The notes beneath the pieces are model-generated. The model saw nothing but the letters and a program-made list of their open reading frames with translations. It did no database searches and was not told the DNA's origin. A stretch of 64,000 nt of DNA from assembly GCF_040712315.1 (NCBI RefSeq), contig NC_134017.1:30001-94000 (forward strand), written 5' to 3'. The first letter of the stretch is position 1; every line of letters begins with the position of its first letter. The translations under genes and the position numbers were made by a program. Positions 32,947-44,429 of this stretch are shown here, piece by piece. Source of the DNA: Castanea sativa. Lineage: Eukaryota; Streptophyta; Magnoliopsida; Fagales; Fagaceae.

Positions 32947-35900
32947 GTGGTGACAGCAGAGGAGGCCATGTGTGAAGATTTGGAGAGGTTTCTAATAGCC
33001 GATGACCCCGAGAGGTTCTTTCAAATTGGGATACGGTTACCACACCAAGAGAAGATCGAATTGGTGAAGTTTTTGAAAAACAATATCGATGTCTTTGCTT
33101 GGGATTCCTATGAGGCTCCAGGGGTTGACCCAAGCTTCATTTGTCATCATTTGAATGTCAACCCTGCCGTTATTCCTAGGAAGCAACCACTTCGGCGTTC
33201 CTCCAAAGAGCATTCCAAGGCTGTTAAAGAAGAGGTGCTTAGGCTCAAAAGGGTTGGTACTATTAAAGAGGTTTTCTACCCGGAGTAGTTGGCGCACACA
33301 GTTGTGGTGAAAAAGAAGAACGGAAAGTAAAGAGTGTGTGTGGACTTCACAAACCTAAACAAAGCCTGCTCAAAGGACTCGTTCCCGATGCCAGGCATCG
33401 ATTAGCTTGTGGATGCTACGGTCGGGCATCCTCGAATGAGCTTTTTAGATACTTTCTAGGGTTATCACCAAATACCATTGGCGTCGAGTGACAAGGAGAA
33501 AACTGCTTTCATAACTCCAACAGGGAATTACCACTATAAAGTGATGTCGTTTGGATTGAAAAACGCCAGGGCTACTTATCAAAGGATGATGACCAGAATT
33601 TTTGAATCGCAACTTGGAAAGACCATTGAGGTATATGTGGATGATTTGGTAGTAAAGAGTAAAGCAATACCTATGCATGTAAGAGATTTGGATGACACCT
33701 TTCAAATACTTAGGAGATACAAGCTGCGCCTTAACGCCTCAAAATGTTCTTTTGGGGTGGGTTCCAAAAGTTCCTAGGCTACATGGTGACTCATAGAAGG
33801 ATAGAGGTAAATCCAACGCAAGTCAAAGCTATTTAGGGCTTGCAACCCCCTCGAAATCCAAAGGAAGTTCAAAAATTGACCGGGATGACTGCTGCTCTTA
33901 GTAGATTCATCTTTCGGTCAGCTGACAGGTGTAGACCTTTTTTCCAACTATTAAATAAATGGAAAGGATTCCAATGGTCCGAGGAGTGTGCTTTGGCTTT
34001 CCAGCAATTTAAGGAATATCTTTCCTGGCCGCCCATCATGTCTCGGCTGGAGGTCGATGAAATCCTGTTTGCATACCTAGCCATAGCCATTCATGCAATC
34101 AGCCTGGTTCTTATAAGGGACGACAGTGGGGTACAAAGACCGATTTATTATGTTAGCAAATCTTTAAATGAAGCTGAGGTGCGTTATTTGCCTTTAGAGA
34201 AGGCAATCCTGGCTGTAGTCCATGCCACGCGGAAGCTTCCTCACTATTTTCAATCCCACACCGTAGTGGTTTTGACTCAACTGTCTTTCAAGTCGGTGTT
34301 GCGAAGTGCTGACTATTCGAGGAGGGTAGCCAAGTGGGGAACTATTTTGGGAGCTTTTGATATCAAATACATGCCACACACCTCGGTGAAGAGCCAGGTT
34401 CTCGCGGATTTAGTGGCAGAGTTTACTGAACCATCGTTAGAAGAAACTGCGAAGGAATCACGCATGAATGAAAAATCAATTGGCATGATCACGGACAAAG
34501 GACCTCCGATTTGGAAAGTGTCTGTTGATGAGGCAGCCAACCAGAGGGGGTCTGGTGTTGGACTTGTTTTGGTATCCCCTGAGAGAATTTTTTTTGAAAA
34601 ATCATTGAGATTAGCGTTTTCGGCCACTAATAATGAGGCCGAGTACAAAACGGTCTTGGTTGGTATGAATATGGTATGAAAAATAGGGGGAAAGGAAGTT
34701 CATATGTTCTTGGATTCTCAGTTAGTTGTGGGCCAAATGATAGGGATCATGGAGGCTAGGAATTCAAGAATGCAAGAGTACCTGACCCAAGTCAAATGTT
34801 TACAATCCAAGTTTGACTCTTTCATCCTTTCTCATGTTTTCTAGAAGTGGAAACACACATGCGGACTCGTTGGTCACTTTGGCGACATCCTCAGCCCAAT
34901 GTTTGCCTAGGATTATTCTCATTGAAGACTTGCTAAAATCAACTCTGACCACTGCAAGTGCCGTCCGTATCCATCTCATAAAGCCTGGACTAAGCTGGAT
35001 TGACCATGTGGTCTCTTTTCTAAAAAGCGATATTCTTCCCAAGGACAAGTCTGAAGCAGATAAGATCCATAGAAAGGCACCTCGTTTCTGGTTGTCCGAG
35101 GACCAGAAGTTGTATAAACGCTCCTTTTCTAGACCGTACTTGCTATGTGTACATCCTGAGGCAACGGAGGCACTTTTGGAAAAATTGCATGAGGGAATTT
35201 GCAGAAGTCATACTGGAGGAAGGTCCTTAGCCCATAGGGCTCCGACTCAGGGATATTGGTGGCCCAATATACAAAGGGAAGCTCAAGACTATGTGAGAAA
35301 GTGTGACCAATGCCAAAAGTTCGCTCCCAACATTCATCAGCCTGGGGGTGTCCTTAATCCTTTGTCCAATCCTTGGCCTTTCGCTCAATGGGGACTAGAT
35401 ATAGTTGGGCTTTTTTCGAGGGCTGTGGGAAGCAAAAGATGGCTACTCGTGGGAATCGATTACTTCACCAAATAGGTTGAAGTTGAGCCCTTAGCAAATA
35501 TTAGGGATATCGACTCCAAGAAGTTTATCTAGAAGAATATTATCACTAGGTTTAGGGTACCTCACACACTTATTTCAGATAATGGCGTCCAATTTGATAG
35601 TAGAGCTTTTAGAAAATATTGTAGTGACATGGGCATCACAAACAGATACTCCACCCCAGCTTATCCTCAGGGAAATAGGCAGGCCGAGGTCGTTAACAAA
35701 GTCATAGTCAGTGGACTCAAGAAGAGGCAGGATGACGCGAAGGGTAGATGGGTAGAAGAGCTACCACATGTTTTATGGATGTATTGGACTACGCCGCGCA
35801 GATCCACTACAGAAACACCATTCTCTATGACTTATGGGGCCGAGGCGGCAATACATTTAGAATTTGGTTTTCCCACGCTAAGGACGAGTTCTTTTAGCCC

Positions 35901-36234
35901 GAAAAATAACGCTGGCCTCCTTGAAAAAAGCCTGGATCTGGTTAAGGAGCAGCGAGAGGCCACTATAGTCCAAATGGCTTATTATCAACAAAAGCTTAAA
36001 CGAGGGTATGACGCCCATGTGAAGCTAAGGCCCCTAGCGCCTTGGGATCTGGTGTTGAGGAAAGCTGTGGGTATTGCCAAAAACCCAGCATAGGAAAAAC
36101 TAGCACCAAATTGGGAAGGACCCTATCGGATCATCTCTGTAACTGGCATAGGATCATATCGATTAGCTGATCTAGATAAAAAAATTGTACAACGCCCCTG
36201 GAATGTAAACAACCTACGAAGGTATTATTATTAA
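32947..36234 (+). pseudogene. E2 pol: RT, dual RNase H, integrase
   Basis: Reads VTAEEAMCEDLERFL, then RT ([37 protein letters not shown]) with YVDD at 33634-33645. RNase H one follows (YYVSKSLNEAEVRYLPLEKA), then archaeal-type RNase H two (WKVSVDEAANQRGSGVGLVL, ATNNEAEYKTVLVGM, MFLDSQLVVGQM). Integrase: CRSHTGGRSLAHRAPTQGYW, CDQCQKFAPNIHQPGG, WGLDIVGLFSRA, LISDNGVQF, NRQAEVVNKVI. The end reads NNLRRYYY then stop. A stop at 33286 and frameshifts near 33770 and 34700-34810 break it. In RNase H two the first catalytic Asp context is VDEA in place of VDGA. Confidence 0.8.
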
Positions 36235-36296
36235 TAAAAAGTACTCTTATCGTTAGTTGTTCAAATTTTCGATATGTACTTAGGATTATCTCTTAC

Positions 36297-37060
36297 TATT
36301 TCTAAGTAACAAACAGAAACTTGGACATGCATGGTCCTCAGACCACATGCCTTATGGAAATTAATGTCTTATCATGTGTTAAACAGAACCTTAGTTATGT
36401 CAAGTCCACAGACCTTCTACTTTGGGAAAATTAACATTTCAAGTTACAATTTCTAAGTATCAAACAGAAACTTGGACATGCATGGTCCTCGGACCACATG
36501 CCTTGTGGAAATTGATGTTTTATCATGTGTTATACAGAACCTTAGTTATGTCGAGTCCACAGACCTTCTACTTTGGAGAAATTAACATTTCAAGTTACAA
36601 TTTCTAAATATCAAACAGAAACTTGGACATGCATGGTCCTCGGACTACATGCCTTGTGAAAATTGATGTCTTATCATGTGTCAAACATAACTTTAATTAT
36701 GTCGGGTCCACAGACCTTCTACTTTGGAAAAATTAACATTTCAAGTTACAATTTTTAAGTATCAAACAGAAATTCGGACATGCATGGTCCTCAGACCACA
36801 TGCCTTGTGGAAATTGATGTCTTATCATGTGTTAAACAGAACCTTAGTTATGTTGGGTCCACAGACTTTCTGCTTTGGGAAAATTAACATTTCAAATTTC
36901 AATTTCTAAGTATTAGATAAAAGCTTGGACATGCATGGTCCTCGGACCACATGCCTTGTAAAAAATTGACATCCTACTTGCTGTAGAAAGGAAGTTTGGT
37001 TATGTCAGGTCCTTAAACCCTCAACTTTGAGAACATTAGCAAAAACCATATCACATTAGT
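36297..37060. repeat. 151-bp tandem repeat in the E2 3' region
   Basis: Five units at an exact 151-bp spacing (GGACATGCATGGTCCTC-type motif with its second G at 36324, 36475, 36626, 36777 and 36928). Each unit carries GTCCTCGGACCACATGCC, a short imperfect palindrome. Its reverse complement aligns with the 153-bp E1 repeat. Coding-like ORFs in it are only echoes of the repeat. Confidence 0.92.
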
Positions 37061-37416
37061 GTTAAGGAATTGATGAAACACTTGGATTGCTTTATACCCC
37101 AAATTAAATTCTAAGTTAAGTTTTTTATTGTATATTGCTGTGTTACATATGTTATGCTCTTGAGGCATGATTTGCAAGGTGTAAGCTAAGTATGTTTACT
37201 TTTATTTAAAGTCATGACAAATTGAAATCTTGCAAGTAAAGTTAATTGTTCCATTCATTCATTTTTGTGCTGATGAGTATTTTTATACTAAAAAATTAGA
37301 AGTCAAATGAAAATCAAACCAGACAATTTTTCATTAATTTTTGTTAATGTACATTCAAGGCAAAAATTTAAAAATTTATTACATAACAAAAAGAGAAGTC
37401 CTAACTAGCCTAGAGC

Positions 37417-40024
37417 CTAAGCCTTAGAAGGGGGGCTCTGCTCAGAAGTGCTGGCAGCCTTTGTGCGTTTCAGCTCTATTTTGAATGAGGACTGAGCTTG
37501 TTTTCCCTTATCTATTGCTACCAGTGGAGGGACATTGGGCTCAGCGCTTTGGCTCGTAGTCTTCTCGGCCCTATCACCCTATTCCTTTTCTTTGTTGGAA
37601 CTCTTAGGTTCTGTAGGAGTTGGAATGGGCTTTGGGATCATAGGAGGGAGCATAAAAGATGCTGTCTTAGGGGCAAGGGCGACAGGAGGAAGTTCTTCTA
37701 TCACCTGGATGTCTAGGGAAAGCCAGATGTTTTCGGGCTTCCTCAGCTCGGAAGTTAAGGGAATCCCTGCCACATTTAAGGCTTCCTCCCAAACTTGTTA
37801 GCAATACTCTCGGCACAGCCCGGTGAACTCCTCAGTTAGTTGGTTTTCTGTCGCCACTACCCTTTCCTTGTAAGCAACCTTCTTCGCGGCCTCCATGGAG
37901 TCCTTGAAGGAACGAGCCTAGTCCTTGAAGGTATGAGCCTCGTCCTTCATCCTAGCAAGCTCCTTCTTCAGGTCAGAGTTTTCCTGTTGAGTTTTGGATA
38001 ACTCTTCATCCTTTTGACGAAAAAGCTTGCGTTGCCCCTCCACCTGGGTCCTCATTGTCTTCAGGCTGGCCTCGGCACCATCCTTTTCCCTTTTTAGCTC
38101 CACTAGCTGTGTGGTTAGCTTCTCATTTTGCGCAAGAGCTTGGTCTAAGGACTTCTCGGTCTCCTGCCTAAGCTCCAGTTCAAGTCCAGCCTTTTTTTAA
38201 GAATCTTCCACCCATTTCTCTGCAGCAAAGACTTCTTGGATGGCCTGTGATGAAATATCAAAATGAATGCACTATTAGTAACGCAAGTCTCAAGTACATA
38301 AGAATGTTTCTTACCATAAGGTGTAATGAAAAAATAAGATGAGGATAAGACTCAAATACTCACTAGGGTCAAGTCCCTTTTTAGTGAAAGGAACAGATGC
38401 AGTTGGTTCATTTTGTCCAGGGCGTCCATGTCCTTGGGCAGAAGAAGGGGACGATCCAAGGCGTTGGCTAGGTGGAGAGCATGGCCTTGCTGGAACGCCC
38501 TGATACTAGACTGGGAGGAGATCAGTGCCCCGTCCAGTTTAAGCTTGAGAGACCAGTTAGCCGGTGCACGTCGTACCTCGGCAAGGTCCCTGTTCTCCCC
38601 ACTTTCCACTGAGGAGGCATATCCCTTGCCCTTGCTAGGTTTATGTTGTTGTTGTTGTTGTTGTTGTTGTTTCAACTTTTTCTGCCTCTCCTCATCTGTC
38701 TCCTCGGACTCACTCTTCCTCTTCTTCTTAGGCTCCGCAACGGGAGGCTTAGGATCGGAGGGAGGAGGGGGTGGGGGCAGGGACGGAAGGACCTGCAACC
38801 CACTTGTTCCCTTTTGAGAGACCCTCGCGCCCCTCTTGTGCATCAGCTGCTGTAAAGTGTCCATTTCTTCTTCTTCTGCGGAGCTGGAGTCAGGCTATGC
38901 AATCACCAGACCTTGTATCCCCGAAGTCTCGGCGGGCGCGTGTTCCTCGTCCGAGAGAATGACAAGTGGATCTCCTCGAGGCCTTTCAGCGTCCTTGAAT
39001 TGAAATTGGTCTATCTCCTCGTCCAACGATTGTTGCGAGGACGCTTGCTCTTCTCGGATGGCGGTTGTCTAGGAGTGTGCTGAGAGAGGAATCGCAGCGA
39101 TAGGGCGTGTGTACAGAATGATGGAGGGATCGTCGGGGAGTTCGCGGTTGGAAAGGAAGCTGGGTCTTGCCACGTCTATCCTTCTGTGTCGCTTATCTCC
39201 CGCAATGATCGCGTTGTCAATTTCTTAGAAGTCCACTAATATGGGGTCGTATCTCAGTATCAGGTGGGCAGCTCTCACTTGTAGGTCCTCACTGATAAAT
39301 ACTTCGGAGCAGAGGACACGGTTGAAGTCAGCAACGTTGCAAAGGCTGAGGCGTGGGCAAACGTGTTGTTTATTTGTGAGAAAAAGCATCCGAGAAGACG
39401 AGCATGGTCAGAATAGTAATAAACATCAAGACAAGAAGTAATAATGTGCAATAAAAATTAAAAATGGTAAAGGCATAGGATTGAATCATGAGTTAAGATA
39501 TCTAACTCCTAAGGAGTCACATCTGGCTCTCCCCATTCAACTGGGCAGTGAGAACCGTCATACAAGTTTCCTAAGTCGATGAGGTAGTCGTCCTTCATGC
39601 CTTTGTTGGATTTAGGAAGACAGGAAATCAACCTAACCATGCTAGACCGGGATATAATGTCATATCCTACATTTTTGAGTTTATGGCACTCATACATATA
39701 GGCAACGTCGTGCCATGTGAGGTTCAAACCCATTTGCTCATTTAGAGCATCGACACTACCTAAGACTCTAAACACGTTTGGTGTGCATTGATCTGGGCAT
39801 ATTCTATGGTTGCAAGGGTATTCACTGGTCACGTTTTTTATGGGGAGGGTCATCTCACCTTCTATGAAGGCAATCATGGGAATGATGACTTCTCCCTCTC
39901 TCCTAGTGTTACCTACGGCTTCTACTGGGCAATATCTTAAGCCTATGTCATTGGAAATTTGGTACTTGGCCCTAAAACCCTCCATACCGGCATCGGTATC
40001 TACCAGACACTTAAATCTACCCAT
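37417..40024 (-). pseudogene. E2 antisense gene (aORF), same family as in E1
   Basis: Minus strand. Exon 1 (39509-40024) MGRFKCLVDTDAGMEGFRAK to GEPDVTP, fully open for 171 codons. Exon 2 (about 39390-38364) SEVFISEDLQVRAAHLIL, IDNAIIAGDKRHRRIDVARP, proline run, EPKKKRKSESEETDEERQKK, eight to nine glutamines, then the LSLKRDLTL end. Intron 38245-38363 (119 bp, GTGAGT to CACAG) is at the same codon as in E1. Exon 3 (38244-37417) AIQEVFAAEKWVEDS coiled coil, ending AASTSEQSPPSKA. It carries a few stops (near 39232, 38900, 37918, 37580). Predicted nuclear because of the basic PKKKRK motif; function unknown. Confidence 0.75.
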
Positions 40025-40522
40025 TTGGGAGAAGCGAAAATGAGAGTTTAAAGAAGAAAAGAGGTTTAGATGGTGGCCGAGGACAGAAGCCGAGAAGGAA
40101 TGAGTAAAGAAAGTAAGAACTTACGAGAGTTGGTTATACGATTCTTCACGAGTTTCTAGGGAGAAAAGGTAATGATTGACACTTAGATACAATTGATTTC
40201 TGAAGAAATGAATGAAGGTGCGGATTTTCAGGCATTTTGACGTGCGGGAGGCGGCCTCTAAATTAAAATTGTCCCACTCAAATTTTTAGAGCTAATCTTG
40301 GCCGTTGGATGCCCATCCCACCGTCGAACGTGGGGAACAGGATGTAACTTGCGGTCATAAATGCGTGTGTTTCGGGTTTCGAAGCATCAGAGGCGTTTTC
40401 AAGGAACGAAAGGACCCCTCACATGTGGCGGTTTACAAAGTGTGTGGAAGATGTGCTATTTGGTTCAAAACTCTATTTCTCTCCTCGGATAGGAGGGGAA
40501 AAATAAATTTTTAAGGGGCTAT

Positions 40523-41277
40523 TGTAGGGGGTAAAAGCTCTTGAATGAACATTTGGGCTTTGGGCCTGATTGGCTGGTATCAATTTGTTTTGATCAGAGT
40601 CTCTAGGCCCACAAGTCAGTCCGCACTGTGGAGGTTCAAGAAGTTGTCCGAGGAGGAGTGTTTCCTCGAACAAGCTCGGCAGTGACCCTGGGACTTGCTA
40701 AATGGGTTAGAGGCAAGATTTTGGAAAAACTGATGGGTAAAGGGGTGACCCAAGCACCCTTTAGAAGTAAGGATGTGTGAGAAATATCTGGGAAAAAAGC
40801 TGCTACCACCACATTAAAGGCCCTACATCTACCTCCTTGACCGCATTAATGGGGAAATGACCTCTGAACAGTATAATTCAACCTTCCAACTATTATTTGA
40901 AGATTTCAAGAAGGTGGTGGATGGGACAAGTATCTAAGGGGGAAAATTAGTATGACACGTGGATGAATCAATGAAGGAGAAGAAGTATATAAGGAGACGA
41001 GAAAGGAAAGAGAAGGAAACCAGCCCCTTAGCTAAAAAAGAACTAAGAATTGTGAACTTTGGCATAGAAGAAGAATATTTATACAAATCGTTCTCGGCTT
41101 ACGTCTGAGGAGGTCTTTTTGTCATACATGTTTATCATTTGCACAGATTGTGGCACTCTAGCCTGTTAATTGAACTTCCAACATCCCGAACCTAGGTTTC
41201 AAATCTATACTCTACAAATTTAATTATATAAGGCTCAGTGGGCCTGAGTCCATCACCTGCTTTTAGGTTCGGGTATA
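40523..41277 (+). repeat. 3' LTR of E2
   Basis: TGTAGGGGGTAAAAGCTC to GGTTCGGGTATA, preceded by the purine tract AAGGGGCTAT (40513-40522). The terminal CA has become TA. Confidence 0.85.
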
Positions 41278-42230
41278 ATTGTACGCTTACACATTATATA
41301 TACATCTCATAAGTACATTAATAACAATTTTGACATGGATCTCGATGGTCTATGGAATAAGTTTAGTGCACCATTTACAATTCTACTACAGCCATTCCAT
41401 ATTTTCTTCTGGTGGGTGTGGGTACGATTCTACCCATGAAAGCTGTCGCTTGCTAGGTCATATGTTTGCACTTAATTCCTGGCGAATGTGACCACATGTA
41501 AAAAGCATTTAATCACATGGGTTGTTGCTGTAACTTTAGGTGGATTATTGACAATTATGGATCATTTCTTTTAGAACAGTTCATCTTGTACACTGTTTCT
41601 CTACCTTCTTTAATTACCTTTTAATTGTTCAGTTGTAATTAAGTTTTTTTTATCTTTACTTTTCACACAATTGCTTGTAGATCTCAACATCTCATGGGGA
41701 ACCCAACCTAGAAATAGCCTTCTCACTTTCTGACATCAAGGACAAGTACAAAGTATGATTCATTCCCATTGTTGCTTTTCTGTGTCCAACAATTCAATGG
41801 TTTTTGCACATCTATTGTTGGTCATAGTAGATATTGATTGTAATACTGATCTATATTTGAAAACTATGTAGCATCAAACTAATCGCCTATTTCTTGCATA
41901 CTTTTGCTGTGTTCTACCAAGTTTTCTTGTGTTGAAAATTTTTCCTGACTCAGGATGCTACACTTTAACCTAAATAGAAGGCGTTCAAGACAATAATATT
42001 TCTTGAACAGGTGAGAATTTAGTATTATATATAAGTTTTTTTAGGTTGCTTGTTTGGTCTCGGATACAGAATCTGCGGTATAATACTATTATTAAATATA
42101 TTTTTTATTTATGATTAAAAATCTGCACTGAGTTACTCCAATCTGCACTTAGGAAGCAACATTGCAATTTTTTTCATTGCAACAGAATAATGTTTAGACT
42201 TTAGAATTAATTTTCAAAAGGAAAGTTTTT

Positions 42231-43093
42231 TGAGATACTAGCCTATGAGGGAATTGGTGGGCATTGAAGGAGAGAGAAAACTGTCAACTATTGGAATGGA
42301 GCAAATGCTGGTATCATTGGGTCATCAGTCTTGTGGGGCCCTCACATCATGGAACTATCCATCATGGATGAGGAACCTTGTAGCCCATGATATTAATGGA
42401 GAAGATAGACCAGATCCTGTTGATATGGCCAGCTTGGAAAGTATATCATCTTATTCTTCAATTTCTATTTACAACAATCATTTTATTTCCACTTTCATAG
42501 TCCAATTCTAATTTTACAGTGCTGGACCATTAGTTTATAGAGATAGACAGAGGGAAGTTCCTAGGTACAATGAGTTCCGGAGGAACTTGATGATGATTCC
42601 TATTAGCAGGTGGGAAGATTTGACGGATGATGAAGAAGTCATTGAAGCTCTCTATGATGTGTATGGAGATGATGTGGAGAAGCTGGACTTGCAAGTTGGC
42701 TTACAGGCAGAGAAGAAGATCAAAGGCTTTGCAATCAGTGAGACTGCTTGCTTTCTCTTCCTACTAATTGCTTCAAGGTATGCTAAGTGCATACTAAGAA
42801 TAAGATGAAAATTTTGTTTTTTTTTAGAGTGTACTAATGCTTCATTTTGTACGATGATGTTGTTCAGGAGGCTAGAAGCTGATTGCTTTTTCACGACCAA
42901 TTTCAACTCCAAAACATACACACAAAAAGGCCTAGAATGGGTTAACAAGACTGAGACTTTGAAGGATGTGATTGATCGGCATTTCCCTGAAATGACGAGG
43001 AAATGGATGACATGTTCAAGTGGATTCTTAGTGTTGGATTCAATGCCAAATCCAGTGAATTACATACCCTTGTACCTACGACTATCCACCTAA
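42231..43093 (+). pseudogene. Alpha-dioxygenase, 5'-truncated, last three exons
   Basis: Exons about 42242-42440, 42534-42777 and 42868-43093 join in frame: MRELVGIEGERKLSTIGMEQ, LGHQSCGALTSWNYPSWM, then IYRDRQREVPRYNEFRR, WEDLTDDEEVIEALYDVYGD, KKIKGFAISET, then RRLEADCFFTTNF, GLEWVNKTETLKDVIDRHFP, ending NYIPLYLRLST. This is the C-terminal third of plant alpha-dioxygenase (fatty-acid alpha-oxidation, pathogen-induced oxygenase family, usually about 640 residues). The catalytic Tyr, the haem His ligand and the whole N-terminal two thirds are absent from the DNA upstream, which is ZDP and retroelement sequence. The remaining exons have no stops, so the truncation may be fairly recent. Likely non-functional. 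Confidence 0.85.
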
Positions 43094-43254
43094 TATTCAT
43101 CTATTTACTACTTCCAATAAGTACGGATATCTGGTTGTACGCCATTTTATTATTGACAAGAGTTTAGTATTAACTCAATTAAATTGGGATACAGTAAACA
43201 GAAGTATGCGTAATCATATGCTAGTGAAATTGCCGTATGAAATATTATTTTCAG

Positions 43255-44429
43255 CAGGGCCGGCCCTAGACATTTTGGGCACTAAAATAAAGCCTTTCCA
43301 TATTTATGTATTAATTAAATTAATATTTATTTAATATTTTTATATTATAATACATTTCAGTTAAAATTTATTTATTTTTTTTACTTTTTAAGATGCAAAT
43401 TGACTAATTAAAATTTTGTATTCAAGTTTTTCTAACATCTCATTTTCAATCGATAGTATAGCTAATCCACTTAATCTTTCTTGAGATATTGTCAATCTTA
43501 GATATGATTTTATTAATTTTAATTTTGAAAAACTTCTTTCTACAGAAGCAACTGTAACATGTATTTTTAGTAAAATTCTATAAGTAATGAATGTATTTGG
43601 AAATAAATCTAACATTTTTATATAATTTAGTATGTCAATTGGAGTATATTCTTTTATCTATAAAATTTCTTTAAAGCTTTTAACTCTAAAAATAAATCTA
43701 AACCATCAATATCATAATAAACATCATCTTTGAGAAAATATTCAAGTTTAAGACAATATTTTTGTAAACTATCATCATCTAGCTAAGAGAGAGGGAGGCG
43801 GAGAGCAAGAGTGAGAGAGAGAAAATGTATGAGTAAATTTTAGGGATTTGAGATTGTTTTGTGGGATTGGAGTATATTCTCTTATCTATAAAATTTCTTT
43901 AAAACTTTTAACTCTAAAAATAAATCTAAACCATCAATATCATAATAAACATCATGTTTGAGAAAAGATTCAAGTTTAAGACAGTATTTTTGTAAACTAT
44001 CATCATCTAGCTTAGAGAGAGGGAGGCGGAGAGCAAGAGTGAGAGAGAGAAAAGGTATGAGTAAATTTTAGAGATTCGAGATTTTTGATTTGTTTTTTAT
44101 TTGAGATTGTTTTGTGGGTAATTTTTTTGACCGGATTTGCATTTTATCAAGTTGATTTTTGATTTGTCTAGAGGTTAATGATGATTTTTTTTGGGATAAT
44201 TGATTTTGTTTAGACCAAAGAATTTTTTGGGTACCAATGTTTACAAGGATGTTCCAAATTTTTTGTTCTTTGGTCACAAAGATATATCATATTTTTTGGA
44301 GTTTCATTTGAAACTAAATTTTTTGTTTTTTGTTTCTACTACCCCTTCTTTTTCAAAACTTTGGGGGCCCCCTTCCACTTGGGGGCCTTAGACAATGGCC
44401 TAATTGGCCTAGTGGAAGGGCCAACCTTG
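43255..44429 (-). mobile_element. Decayed hAT transposon with transposase C-terminus
   Basis: Ends CAGGGCCGGCCCTAG and GAAGGGCCAACCTTG form imperfect inverted repeats. Flanks ATTTTCAG and ATTTTAAT agree at five of eight bases. On the minus strand at 43388-43615 the protein reads VTVASVERSFSKLKLIKSYL and QERLSGLAILSIE, the hAT dimerisation domain of the TTF/MYM-type zinc-finger transposase group. The rest of the transposase is missing or scrambled, and a 228-bp internal duplication (43641 and 43869) lies upstream of it. Confidence 0.75.
43641..44090. repeat. 228-bp tandem duplication inside the hAT element
   Basis: GGAGTATATTCTTTTATCTA at 43641 recurs at 43869, and similarity continues through a GAGAGAGGGAGGCGGAGAGC block in both copies. 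Few differences, so younger than the element. Confidence 0.85.

Larger units (their letters stand above)
30106..41277 (+). mobile_element. Tat-type Ty3/Gypsy LTR retrotransposon E2
   Basis: 11,172 bp. LTRs 30106-30860 and 40523-41277 (both 755 bp), primer site at 30861, gag-pro 30908-32926, pol 32947-36234, 151-bp tandem repeats 36297-37060, antisense gene 37417-40024 (minus), purine tract just before the 3' LTR. Same plan and clear homology to E1, but in opposite orientation and with different LTRs. Flanks are CATTA (left) and ATTGT (right), so no target duplication is seen; the ends may have been altered. Many premature stops; not autonomous. Confidence 0.85.
29417..42010 (+). pseudogene. 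ZDP: ZDP (polynucleotide 3'-phosphatase) gene remnant split by E2
   Basis: Four phase-0 exon-like blocks: 29417-29473 (TSDQEALKKLLDKSVEDGK), 29516-29572 (VRKRDKDEVEESGNSKKAK), 41681-41752 (ISTSHGEPNLEIAFSLSDIK and a few more residues) and 41954-42010 (DATL-stop-PK-stop-KAFKTIIFLEQ), each between AG and GT. In order they match, from memory, the stretch of plant ZDP between the third PARP-type zinc finger and the phosphatase domain (DVKDKYRDAN, LLPKWKAFETVIFLE). ZDP removes 3'-phosphates at DNA breaks. Neither the zinc fingers nor the DxDGT-type phosphatase motif is present. The last exon has TAA and TAG, and the 42-bp gap between the first two blocks is too short for a normal plant intron. E2 lies between blocks two and three. 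Dead fragment. Confidence 0.65.

Noticed and set aside
36422..36909. Repeated 61-codon ORFs in the E2 3' region
   Set aside because: They recur only because the 151-bp tandem repeat recurs; the protein has no recognisable content.
36297..37060. Regular array considered as a CRISPR-like repeat
   Set aside because: Whole 151-bp units repeat without unique spacers, inside a plant retroelement.
38413..38855. + strand ORFs over the E2 antisense gene, with Cys and Leu runs
   Set aside because: Shadow of the minus-strand Q-run and P-run; only the minus-strand reading is shared with E1.
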